Below are positions 61,222 to 64,000 of a stretch of 64,000 bases of DNA, one piece after another (the stretch's first letter is position 1; the number at the start of each line of letters is the position of its first letter). A model generated the notes under the pieces. That model did no database searches. It saw only the letters and a list, made by a program, of their open reading frames with translations, and was not told where the DNA came from. The DNA lies in the NCBI RefSeq assembly GCF_003234655.2, contig NZ_CP126271.1, positions 2,728,001-2,792,000 of the forward strand, read 5' to 3'. This DNA is from Curtobacterium sp. MCLR17_007. GTDB taxonomy: Bacteria > Actinomycetota > Actinomycetes > Actinomycetales > Microbacteriaceae. A program made the position numbers and the translations under genes.

Positions 61222-61302
61222 AGCACCTCCCACCGACACCGCCTGACCGTCGACCCACCCGGCAGGCGCACACTGAACCCCGACACGACAGGACCCACGC
61301 TC

Positions 61303-63045
61303 ATGACCACCATCCACGACGACCCCGACGAGTTCGCCGAGGACCAGCTCGCCGGCTGGCTCGCGCTCTACGCCGACCGGGTGCGCGGCGTCCACGGCGG
61401 CGTCGTCGCCCTGCCGACCGAGCACGCGGACCCGCAGGTCGCGGTCGTCGTCGGCGGCGGCTCCGGCCACTACCCCGCGTTCTGCGGGGTCGTCGGCCCG
61501 GGCTTCGCCACCGGCGCCGTCGTGGGCAACGTCTTCACCTCGCCGTCGACGGCCCAGGTCTACGCGGTCGCCAAGGCCGCCGACCAGGGCCGCGGGGTCG
61601 TGCTGTCGTTCGGCAACTACGCCGGGGACACGATGAACTTCGGACTGGCGGCCGAACGGCTGAACGCCGAGGGCATCGACACCCGGATCGTCATCGTCAC
61701 CGACGACGTGGCCAGTGCCGACGAGGAAGCGAAGCGCCGCGGGATCGCCGGGGACTTCTCCGTGTTCAAGGCGATGGGCGCGGCAGCCGCAGCAGGCGCG
61801 GACCTCGACGAGGTCGAGCGCATCGGCACCGCGTCCAACGCCGCCACACGCACGATCGGCGTCGCATTCTCGGGCTGCACCATGCCCGGCGCCACCGAAC
61901 CGCTGTTCACCGTGCCCGACGGCCACCTGGGCCTGGGTCTCGGCATCCACGGCGAGCCCGGCATCGAGGACGTCCCGCTGCTCCGCGCGACGGACCTGGC
62001 GGCGCTGCTCGTCGAGCGGCTGCTGTCCGAGCGTCCCGCTGGTGCGGGAACCCGTGTCGCACCGATCCTGAACGGGCTCGGCGACACGAAGTACGAAGAA
62101 CTCTTCCTGCTCTGGGGCCGAGTGCTCCCCCTGCTGCAGGAAGCCGGCCTCGAGGTCGTGGACCCCGAGGTCGGCGAGCTCGTCACCAGTCTGGACATGG
62201 GCGGCTGCTCGCTCACGCTCCAGTGGCTCGACGACGAGCTCGAGACACTCTGGCGCGCCGACGCCTACACGCCGGCGTACCGCAAGGTCGCGGCGCCGGT
62301 CGCCGCGCTCGTGCCGGCCGAGGCGGTGGCCGACGCCGAGGACGAGGCACTCGTCGTGCCGGACGCGACCGAGGCCTCCCGGCACGCCGCGCAGACCGCG
62401 CGCGCCGCGATCGACGCGATCGACGCGCTGCTCCGCGAGCACGAGGAGGAGCTGGGCCGCATCGACGCGGTCGCCGGCGACGGCGACCACGGCCGCGGTA
62501 TGGTCAAGGGCATCGGTGCCGCCGGCAAGGCGGTCGACCGGGTCGGCCAGGAGGCCGGGGTCGCCTTCGTCCTCGGACGCGCCGGTGACGCGTGGGCCGA
62601 GTTCGCCGGTGGCACGTCCGGGGTGCTGTGGGGTGCGGCGCTCGAGGCCTTCGGCCGCTCGCTCGGCGACGACCGCTCCGCGATCGAGCCCACCGACGTC
62701 GTCGACGCCGCCCAGGCCTTCGCCGACTCGATCGTGCACCTGGGCGGGGCGTCGCGCGGCGACAAGACGCTGCTCGACGCGCTGCTGCCGTTCGTCGAGG
62801 ACCTGCGGTCGTCGGTCGGGTCCGGCAGTCCACTCGCCGACGCCTGGCAGTCCGCCGCCGCCGTCGCGGTCACCGAGGCGCAGGCGACCGCCGACCTCAA
62901 GCCGAAGGTCGGGCGCGCCCGACCGCTGGCCGAGAAGAGCCTGGGGACGCCCGACGCGGGCGCCACCTCGATGGGGATGATCCTCACGCGCGTCGGCGAG
63001 GTCCTCGCCGACCGTGCAGCAGACAAGGAAGGAACGCACGCATGA
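61303..63045 (+). CDS. DhaK-DhaL fusion kinase (dihydroxyacetone/erythrulose kinase)
   Basis: 580 residues. DhaK half (1-330): [12 protein letters not shown] (51-62) and the covalent substrate His216 in [10 protein letters not shown]. DhaL half (350-580): [11 protein letters not shown] with the ATP-Mg aspartates, [46 protein letters not shown]-dependent ketose kinase. In a tetritol locus the natural substrate is more likely L- or D-erythrulose than dihydroxyacetone. Stop overlaps the isomerase ATG by 4 nt. Confidence 0.9.
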   Translation: MTTIHDDPDEFAEDQLAGWLALYADRVRGVHGGVVALPTEHADPQVAVVVGGGSGHYPAFCGVVGPGFATGAVVGNVFTSPSTAQVYAVAKAADQGRGVVLSFGNYAGDTMNFGLAAERLNAEGIDTRIVIVTDDVASADEEAKRRGIAGDFSVFKAMGAAAAAGADLDEVERIGTASNAATRTIGVAFSGCTMPGATEPLFTVPDGHLGLGLGIHGEPGIEDVPLLRATDLAALLVERLLSERPAGAGTRVAPILNGLGDTKYEELFLLWGRVLPLLQEAGLEVVDPEVGELVTSLDMGGCSLTLQWLDDELETLWRADAYTPAYRKVAAPVAALVPAEAVADAEDEALVVPDATEASRHAAQTARAAIDAIDALLREHEEELGRIDAVAGDGDHGRGMVKGIGAAGKAVDRVGQEAGVAFVLGRAGDAWAEFAGGTSGVLWGAALEAFGRSLGDDRSAIEPTDVVDAAQAFADSIVHLGGASRGDKTLLDALLPFVEDLRSSVGSGSPLADAWQSAAAVAVTEAQATADLKPKVGRARPLAEKSLGTPDAGATSMGMILTRVGEVLADRAADKEGTHA

Positions 63046-63539
63046 CGTACCGTCTCGTGATCGGCTCGGATGACGCCGGGTTCGACTACAAGGAGATCAT
63101 CAAGCGGGACCTGCAGAGCGACGACCGCGTGACCTCCGTGGTGGACGTCGGGGTCGACGCGGACGGGCACACCGCCTACCCGCACGTCGCCGTCGATGCC
63201 GCTCGTCTCGTCGCGAACGGCGAGGCCGACCGGGCCATCCTGATCTGCGGCACCGGGCTCGGCGTCGCGATCAGCGCGAACAAGGTCCCCGGCATCCGTG
63301 CCGTCACCGCGCACGACTCGTACAGCGTCGAGCGCTCCGTGCTGTCCAACGACGCGCAGGTGCTCTGCATGGGACAGCGGGTGATCGGGGTCGAGCTCGC
63401 CCGGCGTCTGGCGAAGGAGTGGCTCGGCTACGAGTTCGACACCGCGTCGGCGAGCGCCGAGAAGGTCGCCGCCATCTGCGAGTACGACGGCAGCGCACCG
63501 GTCGGCGTCGACGCGCAGGCGGAGGGCGCGCAGGCGTAG
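63042..63539 (+). CDS. RpiB/LacAB-type sugar-phosphate isomerase
   Basis: 165 residues. [69 protein letters not shown]. The catalytic Cys in ICGTGLG and the SAH-like HDSYS loop are present. In tetritol pathways an RpiB-like enzyme turns D-erythrulose 4-phosphate into D-erythrose 4-phosphate. C-terminal 20 residues ([11 protein letters not shown]) are extra. ATG at 63042 within the kinase stop. Confidence 0.88.
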   Translation: MTYRLVIGSDDAGFDYKEIIKRDLQSDDRVTSVVDVGVDADGHTAYPHVAVDAARLVANGEADRAILICGTGLGVAISANKVPGIRAVTAHDSYSVERSVLSNDAQVLCMGQRVIGVELARRLAKEWLGYEFDTASASAEKVAAICEYDGSAPVGVDAQAEGAQA

Positions 63540-63585
63540 GGCGCCCGCGGAGGGCGCGCTCGCCCCGCGCCGCCCCAGCGCCGTC

Positions 63586-63659
63586 CGGCGCCGCACAACC
63601 AAGAGCAGTTCGCACCACGGGTTCCCGTGGTGCGAACTCCTTCCGGTTGTGCGGCGCCG
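63586..63659. terminator. nested double hairpin between isomerase and FGGY kinase genes
   Basis: Outer arms GGCGCCGCACAACC (63587-63600) and 63645-63658 are perfect; inside, AGTTCGCACCACGGG (63607-63621) pairs with 63624-63638 across a TT loop. Six-nt internal loops separate the two stems. Lies between converging genes; strongest foldback in the right half of the window. Confidence 0.75.
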
Positions 63660-63684
63660 CTCCGCGCCAGTGGCGACTGACGCG

Positions 63685-64000
63685 TCAGCCCCGCGCCGCC
63701 AACCGGTGGACGACGGCCTTCGTCGCCTCGTACAGCTCGCGGTAGTCGCGGTACCCCTCCTCATACGCCGCGTGCGCGACGGGGTCCGGCTCGATGCGCT
63801 CGGCGGGCGGGTTCCACGCCCCGATCCCGACCGGCTCGACGAGTGCCGCGGCGAGGAACGCCGACCCGTACGCGGCTCCGACGGTCACCGTGGGGATGGT
63901 CTGCGGCAGGCCCGTCACGTCCGACACGATCCGCGGCCACAGCCGCCCGAGCAGCCCCCCGCCCGCACCGACGAGCTCGTCGACCGCGACCCCGGCGTCC
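63685..64000 (-). CDS. FGGY family carbohydrate kinase, C-terminal part (truncated by window edge)
   Basis: Only the last about 105 codons are inside the window; the 5' end lies beyond 64000. GAGGGLLGRLWPRIVSDVTGLPQTIPTVTVGAAYGSAFLAAALV is the FGGY C-terminal domain (GGG, then W-x-x-I-x-D-V-T-G, then GAAYGSAFLA). Ends in LYEATKAVVHRLAARG. A xylulokinase-like or erythritol/erythrulose kinase is expected. Convergent with the polyol operon. Confidence 0.85.
   Translation of the reverse strand, partial: DAGVAVDELVGAGGGLLGRLWPRIVSDVTGLPQTIPTVTVGAAYGSAFLAAALVEPVGIGAWNPPAERIEPDPVAHAAYEEGYRDYRELYEATKAVVHRLAARG

Noticed and set aside
59818..63039. Open frame of over 1,000 codons on the minus strand across the polyol operon
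   Set aside because: Opposite the transporter, kinase and isomerase genes; composition is Arg/Gly/Asp/His-rich with no domain, an artefact of high GC.

Overview
The window is 64 kb of high-GC DNA (about 70% by eye) from an actinobacterium. Gene content and protein style point to Microbacteriaceae, most likely Curtobacterium or a close relative: a DUF3494 ice-binding surface protein with an LAxTG anchor, DUF402 and LtrA proteins, an ABC sugar importer without its own ATPase, and many short intergenic palindromes. The assignment is an inference from gene content; there is no rRNA gene to test it. I see no rRNA, tRNA, insertion sequence, prophage or CRISPR array. It reads as ordinary chromosome with accessory catabolic islands.

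Layout. 0-8 kb: secreted transglycosylase-like protein, LtrA membrane protein, a compact minus-strand stress operon (Asp23, ECF sigma factor, two further Asp23-related proteins), a MOSC protein, a blasticidin-S-deaminase-like/ASCH fusion, a YjbR-type protein and the cysteine operon cysK-cysE. 8-17.7 kb: a decayed DUF1016 gene, DUF899 protein, M19 dipeptidase, YeiH-type exporter, ice-binding protein, a second ECF sigma factor divergent from a Tat-exported phospholipase C, and an SDR. 17.8-23.4 kb: a second, nearly identical Asp23 protein translationally coupled to an AqpZ-type aquaporin, a TetR regulator behind three overlapping micro-genes, an AraC regulator, and a flavin monooxygenase divergent from a MarR regulator across two clear palindromic operators. 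23.4-35 kb: mixed housekeeping genes (GDSL hydrolase, VOC, Hsp20, GNAT, flavin monooxygenase, PHP phosphatase, methyltransferase, DUF402, GlgX, YdcF, hydrolase/MarR pair). 35-39 kb: SufU-SufS pair, Rv0909-type small protein, ClC channel.

38.9-46.9 kb is an alpha-galactoside island: ROK regulator, solute-binding lipoprotein and two permeases (no ATPase), GH36 alpha-galactosidase, then CorA. 47-49.5 kb: TspO-like membrane protein, a striking intergenic array of nine alternating 9-bp sites about 41-42 bp apart, and alanine dehydrogenase. 49.6-56.7 kb: AraC and SorC-family regulators, glpD divergent from the SorC gene across two identical palindromes, phosphatase, MHS-type transporter, DinB protein. 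56.8-64 kb is a polyol (probably tetritol: erythritol/threitol) catabolic locus: SorC-family regulator, SDR polyol dehydrogenase, zinc polyol dehydrogenase, MFS transporter, DhaK-DhaL kinase, RpiB-type isomerase, and the 3' end of an FGGY kinase cut by the window edge. The expected route is tetritol to erythrulose to erythrulose phosphate to erythrose 4-phosphate.

Non-coding structure is unusually rich. Seven copies of a strong palindrome in two sub-families sit directly after stop codons and probably act as terminators. Two nested fold-back elements (40.1 and 63.6 kb), several operator-like palindromes next to regulators, and the 41-42-bp array are the most distinctive things here.
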